A stretch of 5,437 nt of DNA from Opitutia bacterium. GTDB lineage: Bacteria; Verrucomicrobiota; Verrucomicrobiia; Opitutales; Seribacteraceae. Under the pieces are notes generated by a model, which searched no databases, was not told the origin of the DNA, and worked only from the letters and a program-made list of their open reading frames with translations. The stretch is taken from NCBI GenBank assembly GCA_002692605.1, contig NZLE01000074.1, forward strand, positions 1-5,437, written 5' to 3'. Each line of letters begins with the position of its first letter. Position 1 is the stretch's first letter. Shown one piece after another: positions 1 to 5,437 of the stretch. The position numbers and the translations under genes are program-made.

Positions 1-3000
1 CGATTTCAGCGGATTCGTTTTCGTCCAGGTAAAAGAGCGTGAACCCGGATGCATGCGAATTACCGGTAGACGCTAGTTCAATGTCGAGTTCAGGGGGAGA
101 CTGGTAGCCGAATAGGCCCGATGTGGCGCTGAAGTTCGAGTCCGGTGAACCAAGCGCACCGATTCCCGGAGCGACGTATTCGACGTATCGACGGGTAACG
201 TTTCGGTCATTGGGCAAGGTAAGGATATGGTTGGTTCCGGTATCTTTGGTCCATAGGATATGCTCGACGCTGGTTGCATTCAATTCCGCCAAGCCGTACG
301 CCTGTTCGAAAACCCGCCAAGCGGGAGCGCCCCTGGAATGCGGGGCATCGTGATATACGTAAACAAGGGATGAGTTTTCCTCGTAGGCAAGTGTGCCATG
401 AGCAGGAGTATCCGCAGCATTGTAGACAGCAAGTTGAGCCGTGGTGTTGGCATCGGATCCATAGGAGAAAACGACCTCGGGAGTTTCCTTATACCCCAAA
501 CCTGAATCGACTACGTTGATGGTGCCAATGGAATCGACGACAGCCTCCAATCTTGGAATTTGCTCCCTACCCCTGCGTAACGAGTAAAGAAAGGTGATTT
601 CCTGTTGGGTGAGAGCTCGGTCGTAGATGTGGAAGTCGTCCAGCCAGCCGAAGAATCCATTGGTGGCATTACTTTCGCTTGTCTGATGCCTGCCAATTGC
701 CATGAAGTCCAAGTTTTCAACGTCCGAGAAAAACGCTCTACGGGCTCCCGCTCCATCCGCATATTCCAAACTTTGAGCTGCGCTTCCATCGATCCAAAAA
801 GTGGATTGGGTCTGATCAACCACCAAAACCACGTGATGCCAGTCATTGGCTCCGGGGGTACCGGATCCATAGGCAATCTTGTTGCTTGAGTTGGTGTAGA
901 ACTTTGCCACGTCGGTTCCGTCATTGGCGACGTGAAGTTGCATGACGCCAATGTCCCTGACCATGATTCGGAAGAAGGATTGGTTGTCGTCGATGTCGGA
1001 GGCGCTGAAAACGGTTAGGTCGGAGGCGCCGGAATTGCCCCGGCCGCTGGTGCGGATCCAAAAACTGATTGATCCCTGGTTGATACCCGCATAATCCGGA
1101 ATGTGGGTACTTAAGTCCAAATAACTGTCGTCATCCTGCCAATAGGCGGAATGTCCATGGTTTTCATTGGAGTAGCTGTCCCCCAGATAGCCGGGCAAAC
1201 CATTGTTGGGCCCGGCGCCGGGTTTGTTGGATGAGCTCCCGCCGCTACCGGGGGCGCTCATATCGAAATCAGGACCCACCGAGGAAGCATGATATCGATT
1301 GCCCGAAAGATCCAAAAAGACTCTTCCACCCAAAAGCCTGACCTCGCCCTCGGTCATTGCCCTCGAGTAGATTCGTACCTCATCGATCAGTCCATCGAAA
1401 TTAGTTGTGGACAGAGCTCCGACAGCGATGGATGCCCCGGTAAACGGAGTTCCCTCGCCATCAACGTAGAGGATTCCACTACTTGAACTTGAGGCAACGA
1501 TGGCAAGGTGTGACCATTGGTTGGCGTCCGCCTTACGAGCGGTGGAGGTAGCTCCTCCAAATGCGAAAGTCTGAAGAGCATTGTCAAAGTTCAAATTCGA
1601 CCCTCCAACACTGAAGCTATGATCTACCGCCTCGGGCCTTAACCACATGGAAAGCGTAAAGTTCGAATCCGAAGCAAAAGCGCTTGTTAAGGTTAGGGTC
1701 ACGGATCCGTTCAGGTCCAAGGCCCTTCCCTTGGTTCCCCATACCGAGTGATTGGCGATGTTGACCATATTACCCGAGACGTCGATGGCATTGCCCGCGC
1801 CGGTAGCGGGTTGGTCGGCAAAACTGGTTCCGTTTTCCTCGTCAAAGGACCAATAGTGGGACAGGTCGTCGGTGTTGTTCTCATTCCATGCCGGTGATGG
1901 TTGAAAGCGGGCTTGGCTCTCATCGTCAAAAAGCGATTCGTGGCGGTCAAAGGTCCACATGGCAAGAGGGCTCAAGGGGTAATGAATGACCGCCATGGTT
2001 CCATTCGGTTCGAATCCGATTCCCTGATCGTGAACCACCACCTGACGGTAGGGGCGGGAATTGTTTGGGTTAACGTATCGCTCGATGGTGGCATTCGCAT
2101 CGCTTCCCGTTCCCCATACCAGCACTTGAGGAGCCGGGTTAAGGGGGTCGGAGCTGGCTCTGGTTTCCCAGATACTTCCCAAAAAGCTTTCCGAATCGAC
2201 CGGGGAAATCGTACCAACTCCATCCACGTAAACCTGGACCGTGGCATTGGTTTCATTGTAGTCCTCCCAGAAGCTCGTTCGGTGAACGTAGCCATTGGGT
2301 GCGTTTGCGCGGTCGTAACCGCGACCGCCAAAGCTGACGTGTAACCCATCCGAATCCTTCTCCACCGGACGGGTTCGAACGTTGGTGACGTTTGTGTCAA
2401 AAAGCAATGATTTCGCATAGGGCCGGGTTACGACCAAGGGTTTGCTCGCATTTCCGATAAGACCATTTTGATAATCCAAGATGGTTCCCATCTCATGGGT
2501 CAGATAATTCGAAAAGGAGCTTCCGCCCGATAAGTTCACGATGGGCGGTACGATGTAATTCTCACCCGGTTGGTCAACTTTTGGCGTGACCAACATATTC
2601 AGGCGAACCTTGGGCATCTCGTGCTCAGGATGTCGAAACAGTGTTAGCGGAAAACCATCAGTGGACGAGTCGAAAGTAAAACGGTGAATTTCCCCTCTTC
2701 TGAAAACGAGATCGGGTGACTTTTCGCCGTCGATCAAATAATGCAAAGGCTCATTGTTGGCGTTTGGCAAATAACTCCCGACTAAGCTACCCGCCAAGCT
2801 CACTTTGTGCTCGACGATGGGAGCAGGCTCGATAACCACTCGAGCTCCTTGAATTTCTCCTTTGCCCGAACGGACGATTCCGGAAATGGTGGACTTTGCG
2901 GTGGAATGATAGTCCCCTACCTGCAGGACGAGATTTTTGGAAGCGATTCCTCCCTTCATGTCGGATACCACAACCCGAACGACGTATTCTCCCGACTTGT

Positions 3001-5437
3001 CAAAGCTCTTCTTCAGTGTCGGCTGATTAAAAGCTTCTGGTTCCATCTCCGGCACCTCATTCAAAAACCACGCGTAGGCATAGTCGCTGACGTTAGAGTC
3101 GGTCACCCGGGCGCTAAGTTCCACATACTCACCCACGGAAGGTTTTCGGGTGCTGGCATCTATGGTGAGATTGGGTGCCAGAGCTTCGCCATTGCCGACG
3201 GTTCCGACGTTCACCACTACGTTCAAGTATTCCATCGGGGCGACTCCGCCTTTTGAAATAGTCGTAATGTGAGTATCGGCCTGATAGTCCGAATAAGTGT
3301 AACCGGGAAGCAAAAAGGCATCATCGAAATCACCCGGTGTATGAAGATTCATGTCTACAAGAAAATTTTCAAGGGAAGCCACTTCGTCTTCGCGACTCCC
3401 AAGCATTACCGTAAGCCCGTATTCCTCCATCACCGGAAGGACGCTGCCGCTCGGGTTTCGCCTGTAGGACAACCAATACGCCCCTAGCCTCCCATTCGGG
3501 TCATAATCATAAGAAGCCGTACCATAAAGAGATGCCGGAACGGAGATTCCGCGCAAGCCTCTCATGACTGAGGTAGAGTAGTTTCGAAGGGTTGCGGTTA
3601 CGTTCGTGTCCGTGCCGGCGCTCACCCGGATCCAGCTCGGATCAATCGTCAGCAAGACATTGTCTTGGTCATCCACAACCTGCAGGGATGGCTCTTCGGA
3701 AAAGCCTTTTCCTCCAGAAAGTATTTCGATTTCATTTGTATCAAGTCTTATGATTCCGCTAGCCCCATCCCCAGTACCTGAAACGTGCAAGTCGAAGGTA
3801 GTGTTGATATCGCCAAGGTAAGCTCTTTCGTTCGGTGGAAGCTCGAGCATAAAGGTCGACTCCATCAGGGATAAGGGGGCAGACCCATAATCGTGCCGAT
3901 AAATTCGAAAAGTGTTCGCGGGTAGGGTGGGATCGCTCGTTTCCTTCAATTCGGTGATACTCGCCGAGGCCAAAGTTGCGTTGTCGTAAATACTTGCAAC
4001 GTCATATCCCTTGGCTTCGCCTATGGTTAACCCAAAGTTTCCCCTTTTTTTGGTTCCGACTTTTCCGGCTACGGTTATGTCTCCGTTGATCCCACCCGAA
4101 CCCATGACCGAATGCTCGTTTGCATACTCCCACTTGATCGCTTCATCACTGTTGGGTTTCTCACTTAGGGAAGTGAGGGTATTCGAGTGCAGAAGACCAA
4201 AATTATGACCGAGCTCGTGGGCAATCACACCTGCAGATACGGTTCCCCCACTCCCTGCGGTGACATGCGATCCCGGAGCTCCCACAAACCCAAGCCCTCC
4301 GCTACCGTAGGTCGATATGACAACCCAGGAGACCGCAATGGACTCCACGGTAACGGTAAGTTCTCCACCGGTAATTCTGTTTCCGTTTACGAATACCTCA
4401 GGAGTGGAGTAATAATAAGCCCCGGGATCCAAAACCCGTACGGAGGATAGTTTGCCCGTTGAATCAAGAACGGCTTCGACTTGAGCGGTCTTGAAATTCG
4501 GATGTGGCAAGCCGGTGGCCGGGTCGAGGTTTCCCCCTTTAAACATGATGGTGGGGGGCGAGGCAAAAATATCATTGTATGCATTTATGCCGACAGCGGA
4601 TATTCCGTCAAAAGCCGCCCCACCCCATGACCAGTCATCACCTTCTGCGCCAGCTTGATCCAATGCTTCCAATCCAATTTCCCCCAACTCATCCCATTCT
4701 GGCTCGGTTACTCCAAATATGTTTCCCTCGGAGTCAAAGAGGTTTTTACTCGGATTGATGAAGGTATATTCGTATTTCGCCAAGGGAATGGTAACGGTTG
4801 GAGAAATAACCGGTTCCAAATGAAAGCTTCCATCGGAATTGCGAAGATAAAAATCCTTTACCTGTTGCATGGCCTGAGCCAGGTTCACTTGAGTAACCGG
4901 TTCGTAGCTATCCTTCTGCAACTCAGGATAAAGGACATTACCGAATTCATCCACAAGGGGGGCGGAAGATCCTTGGTAGGTATAGCCTTCGTCTTGGAAA
5001 CGAACCGGTATCACCAACACTTTTCGGTATCCGTCCACAGGTGTGGATAAAGCGGCGGGCTCTGCCACCGAGTCGTACTCCACCACAAAAGGCAATCGAT
5101 GGCTGCCATTCAAATCCGTCCAATTGCCTTCGCGATTCTCGAAATCCATAGCCGCATAATCCTTGTCGGTGTTATTGGGTTCGACGGCATTGACCCAATT
5201 GCTGTAACCTGATTCGTTCACGTCCAAACCTTCGGCCAACCATTTCCAATCCCCTGCCGTGGCATTGATCTCAAGGATCGACGTGGTGTTGGTGTCGTTG
5301 TTCCACGTGCTTCCGTTTTGATCCTCATTGTCAGTCGCCCCGATCCATGCGTATTTTAGCAATTGACCGGTTGGACCAACCCCATAGCCAGCGCTTTGGA
5401 GAAGATTCCAGACAATTCGATTTTCATCCGACGAACC
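1..5437 (-). CDS. Giant multidomain exported metzincin metalloprotease, interior fragment (both ends missing)
   Basis: One minus-strand frame stays open for 1812 codons (5437 to 2) with no stop or frameshift; I translated every codon. Domain order is C-type lectin (1-122), gametolysin/M6-like metalloprotease (about 132-747, zinc motif HELGHNFGLLH at 407-417), PKD-like (753-840), carboxypeptidase-regulatory-like strand plus IDG/RG module (849-941), unassigned region (973-1060), LamG (1192-1366), LamG (1372-1619) and an unassigned C-terminus. Five to seven GxGY repeats are interspersed. The protein is rich in Asp, Asn, Ser, Thr and Gly and contains no cysteine, as expected of a secreted or surface protein. 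The start, signal peptide and about 30 residues of the lectin fold must lie beyond base 5437; the stop and any C-terminal anchor lie beyond base 1. Proteolysis is well supported by the motif; glycan binding is inferred from domain type; the substrate is unknown. No neighbouring gene or regulatory site is visible. Confidence 0.93.
2..421 (-). other. C-terminal coding stretch with no recognised domain (residues 1673-1812)
   Basis: The frame is open to the window edge and I assign no family. Visible are SSLVYVYHDAP (1689-1699), APAWRVFEQAYGLAEL (1704-1719), NHILTLPNDRNVTRRYVEYV (1736-1755) and a possible seventh GxGY core, GLFGYQSPPELDIEL (1774-1788). Five D/E-x-N-x-S/T sites lie here (N1688, N1720, N1746, N1768, N1807). 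No transmembrane segment, sorting signal or stop codon is reached, so the protein continues past base 1. Confidence 0.6.
422..562 (-). repeat. GxGY-type beta repeat, copy 6
   Basis: Residues 1626-1672. Key features are LEAVVDSIGTINVVDSGLGY at 1630-1649, TPEVVFSYGSDANTTAQLAV at 1652-1671. This is the best-formed copy: hairpin, strand, G-L-G-Y turn, T-P-E-V strand, then the G-S-D-A-N-x-T tail also seen in copy 4/5 (GSDANAT). It directly follows LamG 2. Confidence 0.65.
581..1324 (-). other. LamG/concanavalin-like jellyroll domain 2 (residues 1372-1619)
   Basis: It starts with FLDLSGNRYHASSVG (1374-1388). A Gly/Ser/Pro/Asn-rich stretch follows at 1388-1419. The jellyroll then continues with DDSYLDLS (1436-1443), GSISFWIRTSG (1455-1465), SFFRIMVRD (1487-1495), NDWHHVVLVVD (1531-1541), STFWIDGSAAQ (1545-1555), MAIGRHQ (1579-1585) and the closing signature DDFHIYDRALTQQEI (1600-1614). 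At about 248 residues it is longer than domain 1, mainly because of the low-complexity insert and longer loops. The pair probably arose by duplication long ago, since similarity is now confined to the family signatures. Role inferred: adhesion to glycan or protein. Confidence 0.88.
1181..1285 (-). other. Gly/Ser/Pro/Asn-rich low-complexity insert in LamG 2
   Basis: Residues 1385-1419 include APGSGGSSSNKPGAGPNNG (1395-1413). This flexible run lies between the first strand of LamG 2 and the rest of the domain. It is probably a surface loop or linker. Confidence 0.6.
1340..1864 (-). other. LamG/concanavalin-like jellyroll domain 1 (residues 1192-1366)
   Basis: Landmarks in order are the opening strand HYWSFDEENGTSFAD (1194-1208), ALDLNGS (1239-1245), FTLSMWLRPE (1260-1269), NQWSHLAIVAS (1306-1316), GILYVDGEGTPF (1321-1332) and the closing signature DGLIDEVRIYSRAMTEGEV (1348-1366). 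This is the full set for a LamG-like jellyroll of about 175 residues. Such domains bind glycans or proteins and often flank secreted enzymes in environmental bacteria. Ligand unknown. It is followed with only a short gap by a second copy. Confidence 0.88.
1979..2095 (-). repeat. GxGY-type beta repeat, copy 5, tandem with copy 4
   Basis: Residues 1115-1153. NATIERYVNPNN (1115-1126) continues from copy 4; then VVVHDQGIGFEPNGTMAVI at 1133-1151. The V-x-V-x-D-x-G-x-G-F-x-P core fits the family, with Phe for Tyr as in copy 2. Copies 4 and 5 together form a tandem pair just before the LamG region. Confidence 0.45.
2102..2248 (-). repeat. GxGY-type beta repeat, copy 4, interrupted
   Basis: Residues 1064-1112. 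It begins ATVQVYVDGVGTISPVDS (1065-1082), closely matching copy 6 (EAVVDSIGTINVVDS). The G-x-G-Y turn is replaced by a longer loop, 1083-1101, containing FLGSIWETRASSD. The pattern resumes with APQVLVWGTGSDAN (1102-1115), matching the PEVVFSYGSDAN of copy 6. Confidence 0.5.
2258..2521 (-). other. Coding region with no recognised domain (residues 973-1060)
   Basis: The frame is open, but I recognise no family. Visible features are GTILDYQNGLIGNAS (984-998), LLFDTNVTNVRTRPV (1011-1025) with one D-x-N-x-T site, and HVSFGGRGYDRANAPNGYV (1033-1051). The last could be a degenerate GxGY element. No membrane segment or coiled coil is evident. The alternation of polar and aliphatic residues suggests beta structure linking copy 3 to copies 4 and 5. 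Confidence 0.6.
2522..2602 (-). repeat. GxGY-type beta repeat, copy 3
   Basis: Residues 946-972. MLVTPKVDQPGENYIVPP at 948-965 is followed by IVNLSGG (966-972). The core G-x-N-Y-x-x-PP-x-V-x-[LI]-S-G-G is the closest in this protein to the general GSGYTSPPTVTISGG-type pattern. The preceding hairpin is shorter than in copies 1 and 6. Confidence 0.5.
2615..2743 (-). other. IDG...P...RG...F motif module (residues 899-941)
   Basis: HYLIDGEKSPDLVFRRGE (899-916), then HRFTFDSSTDGFPLTLFRHP (918-937). I recognise this as the Y-x-I-D-G, P-x-L-x-x-x-R-G, x-F-x-F-D, (H/G)-P-(F/L) pattern that recurs as a small cupredoxin-like beta module in large secreted proteins of marine bacteria. The usual HP is FP here, and I see no clear copper-ligand set, so metal binding is not claimed. 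It runs straight into repeat copy 3. Confidence 0.45.
2753..2893 (-). other. Carboxypeptidase-regulatory-like beta segment (residues 849-895)
   Basis: STISGIVRSGKGEIQGARVVIEP (849-871) has the I-x-G-x-V, polar turn, G-A-x-V-x-I pattern of carboxypeptidase-regulatory-like and related Ig-fold domains, which usually act as structural spacers in exported proteins. The usual continuation (G-x-Y-x-L strands) is not evident; instead the sequence passes into the IDG/RG module. The domain may be incomplete or interrupted, so this is a tentative call. Confidence 0.45.
2918..3181 (-). other. PKD-like immunoglobulin-fold domain (residues 753-840)
   Basis: The domain opens with LAPNLTIDAS (753-762), continues with VGEYVELSARVTDS (768-781) and the core strand YAYAWFLNEV (786-795), and ends with SGEYVVRVVVSDMKGG (815-830). 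This is the characteristic PKD order: the Y-x-W-x-F strand, then a G-x-Y-x-V-x-V-x-V-x-D strand. PKD domains are spacers or carbohydrate- and protein-contact modules in secreted enzymes. It directly follows the protease module, separated by the short loop GTVGNGEA (745-752). Confidence 0.8.
3197..3526 (-). other. Protease-associated C-terminal beta segments (residues 638-747)
   Basis: Two segments look like the usual tail of M6/M11-type proteases. The first is AYWLSYRRNPSG at 653-664, followed by the strand GLTVMLGS at 674-681. The second runs from about 692: FLVDMNLHTPGDFDDAF (692-708), then LLPGYTYSDYQADTHITTI (709-727) and YLNVVVNVG (737-745). The pattern of an aliphatic strand, TPG, D-D-A, LxxGxTxSD, HIT and VVVN is familiar from secreted bacterial proteases. 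I treat it as a non-catalytic beta domain completing the protease module. No separate function can be read from it. Confidence 0.6.
3674..3799 (-). repeat. GxGY-type beta repeat, copy 2, in the post-catalytic region
   Basis: Residues 547-588. Key features are SGTGDGASGIIRL at 553-565, then EIEILSGGKGFSEEPSLQVV at 569-588. This is the same pattern as the other copies: a glycine-containing hairpin, a hydrophobic strand, G-x-G-[FY], an acidic or Ser pair, Pro, then a V-x-V strand. It lies between FRIYRHD (510-516) and YWLSYRR (654-660). Confidence 0.6.
4091..4126 (-). other. Met-turn of the metzincin
   Basis: Residues 438-449 read YANEHSVMGSGG. M445 followed by Gly, shortly after the third zinc His, is the conserved turn under the zinc site of metzincins. 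A small residue before xMG resembles the gametolysin-type turn rather than the C-x-M form of adamalysins, in keeping with the absence of cysteine throughout. Confidence 0.85.
4187..4219 (-). other. Metzincin zinc-binding and catalytic motif HExxHxxGxxH
   Basis: Residues 407-417 read HELGHNFGLLH. In metzincins the three His residues bind the catalytic zinc and the Glu is the general base that activates water; the Gly allows the turn that brings in the third His. All five key positions (H407, E408, H411, G414, H417) are intact, so the enzyme is predicted to be active. Confidence 0.95.
4382..4492 (-). repeat. GxGY-type beta repeat, copy 1, inside the protease domain
   Basis: Residues 316-352. 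Key features are EAVLDSTG at 321-328, VRVLDPGAYYYSTPEV at 333-348 and a closing NG. Aligned with copy 6 (residues 1626-1672), it shares EAV-DS-G, then V-x-D-x-G-x-x-Y-x-x-T-P-E-V. The consensus resembles the GSGYTSPPTV-type segments common in large secreted proteins of marine bacteria. It sits between the N-terminal half of the protease and the zinc motif, where I would not expect an extra module. Function unknown. Confidence 0.65.
5072..5437 (-). other. C-type-lectin-like domain (residues 1-122, N-terminal part outside window)
   Basis: Visible landmarks are SSDENRIVWNLL at 2-13 (end of the second helix region), WIGATD at 31-36, a WKWLAEG segment at 64-70, YSNWVNAVEPNN at 78-89, DYAAMD at 93-98, GNWTD at 104-108 and the closing strand PFVVEYD at 116-122. 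These match the usual CTLD order. The calcium-site motif EPN (86-88) is intact and is the form associated with mannose-type specificity in animal lectins. The second motif, normally WND, is WTD here (106-108). D93 may replace the usual Glu ligand. The four cysteines of classical CTLDs are absent. About 30 residues of strand 1 and helix 1 lie beyond the window. Six D/E-x-N-x-S/T sites fall within 39-112. Ligand and calcium dependence are not proven by sequence. Confidence 0.85.

Larger units (their letters stand above)
3848..5044 (-). other. Gametolysin/M6-like zinc metalloprotease catalytic region (residues 132-530)
   Basis: The entry strand GYRKVLVIPVRFQDEGY (136-152) and the segment VKDFYLRNSDGSFHLEPV (193-210) are typical of the N-terminal part of M6/M11-type secreted proteases. 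GLGFVGAPG (381-389) precedes the active site by about 18 residues, again as in these families. The zinc motif HELGHNFGLLH (407-417) has all three His ligands (H407, H411, H417) and the catalytic Glu (E408). The Met-turn is SVMG with M445, 28 residues after the third His. Everything needed for catalysis is present. FRIYRHD (510-516) begins the post-catalytic beta region. A GxGY-type repeat is lodged at 316-352, between the N-terminal part and the active site. M11-like is my preferred label because of the Met-turn and the later YWLSYRR segment; an M6-like or unclassified metzincin cannot be excluded. Confidence 0.88.

Noticed and set aside
511..951. A 146-codon minus-strand frame offset from the main one
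   Set aside because: It is out of phase with LamG domain 2, whose signatures are complete in the main frame.
1901..2344. A 147-codon plus-strand reading frame
   Set aside because: It is antisense to the continuous minus-strand frame, which here encodes recognisable repeat copies and linker. Its own translation shows no domain and contains Cys and rare-looking composition unlike the main product.
1972..2418. A 148-codon minus-strand frame offset from the main one
   Set aside because: Overlaps the main frame out of phase with no recognisable domain, whereas the main frame is open for 1812 codons with good domain matches.
2807..3256. A 149-codon plus-strand reading frame
   Set aside because: It lies opposite the PKD-like domain and the end of the protease module. 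No family resemblance; treated as a chance antisense frame.
4141..4219. M12B (reprolysin/ADAM) assignment from HExxHxxGxxH
   Set aside because: The zinc motif alone would allow it, but M12B enzymes usually have Asp after the third His and a cysteine-containing Met-turn. Here the residue is Ser, the turn is SVMG and there is no cysteine, while flanking segments resemble M6/M11-type proteases.
5145..5147. In-frame ATG (M97) and later Met codons as possible gene starts
   Set aside because: The coding frame and the lectin fold clearly begin before them, so they are internal methionines. The true start is outside the window.
1..5437. tRNA, rRNA, CRISPR array, insertion sequence ends, promoter or terminator
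   Set aside because: The entire window is accounted for by one open coding frame. I saw no direct-repeat array, no terminal inverted repeats and no transposase-like sequence, and promoter-like hexamers inside coding sequence carry no weight.

Overview
The whole window is the inside of one very large protein-coding gene on the minus strand. A single frame, read from base 5437 down to base 2, runs through 1812 consecutive codons without a stop. No start codon, stop codon, promoter, ribosome binding site, terminator or intergenic DNA falls in the window. Residues below are numbered from the first complete codon (5437-5435 = residue 1), not from the true N-terminus, which lies beyond base 5437.

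The product looks like an exported or cell-surface multidomain protein built around a zinc metalloprotease. In protein order: (1) a C-type-lectin-like domain cut by the window edge (about residues 1-122); (2) a metzincin resembling gametolysin/M6-type peptidases, with HELGHNFGLLH at 407-417 and a Met-turn SVMG at 443-446, plus downstream segments typical of these proteases (to about 747); (3) a PKD-like domain (753-840); (4) a short carboxypeptidase-regulatory-like strand and an IDG...RG motif module (849-941); (5) a poorly assigned beta-rich region (973-1060); (6) two LamG/concanavalin-like jellyroll domains (1192-1366 and 1372-1619); (7) an unrecognised C-terminal stretch that is still open at base 1. 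A divergent GxGY/PPxV beta repeat recurs five to seven times between and inside these domains, including inside the protease.

The most striking signal is not a domain. Of 36 N-x-S/T sites (x not Pro) counted by hand, 24 have Asp or Glu two residues before the Asn, giving the extended bacterial N-glycosylation sequon D/E-x-N-x-S/T. Asn residues outside N-x-S/T have an acid at that position only about one time in ten. These sites are absent from residues 113-542, which hold the protease active site, and dense in the lectin domain and the C-terminal half. I also found no cysteine in any of the 1812 codons.

Organism: the mix of lectin, LamG, PKD and GxGY repeats around a metzincin in one giant cysteine-free protein suggests a marine or particle-associated member of the Planctomycetota-Verrucomicrobiota group (for example Opitutae). 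This is inferred from architecture alone; no phylogenetic marker is present. A plausible role is binding glycan-rich material through the lectin and LamG modules and cleaving associated protein. The substrate is unknown.
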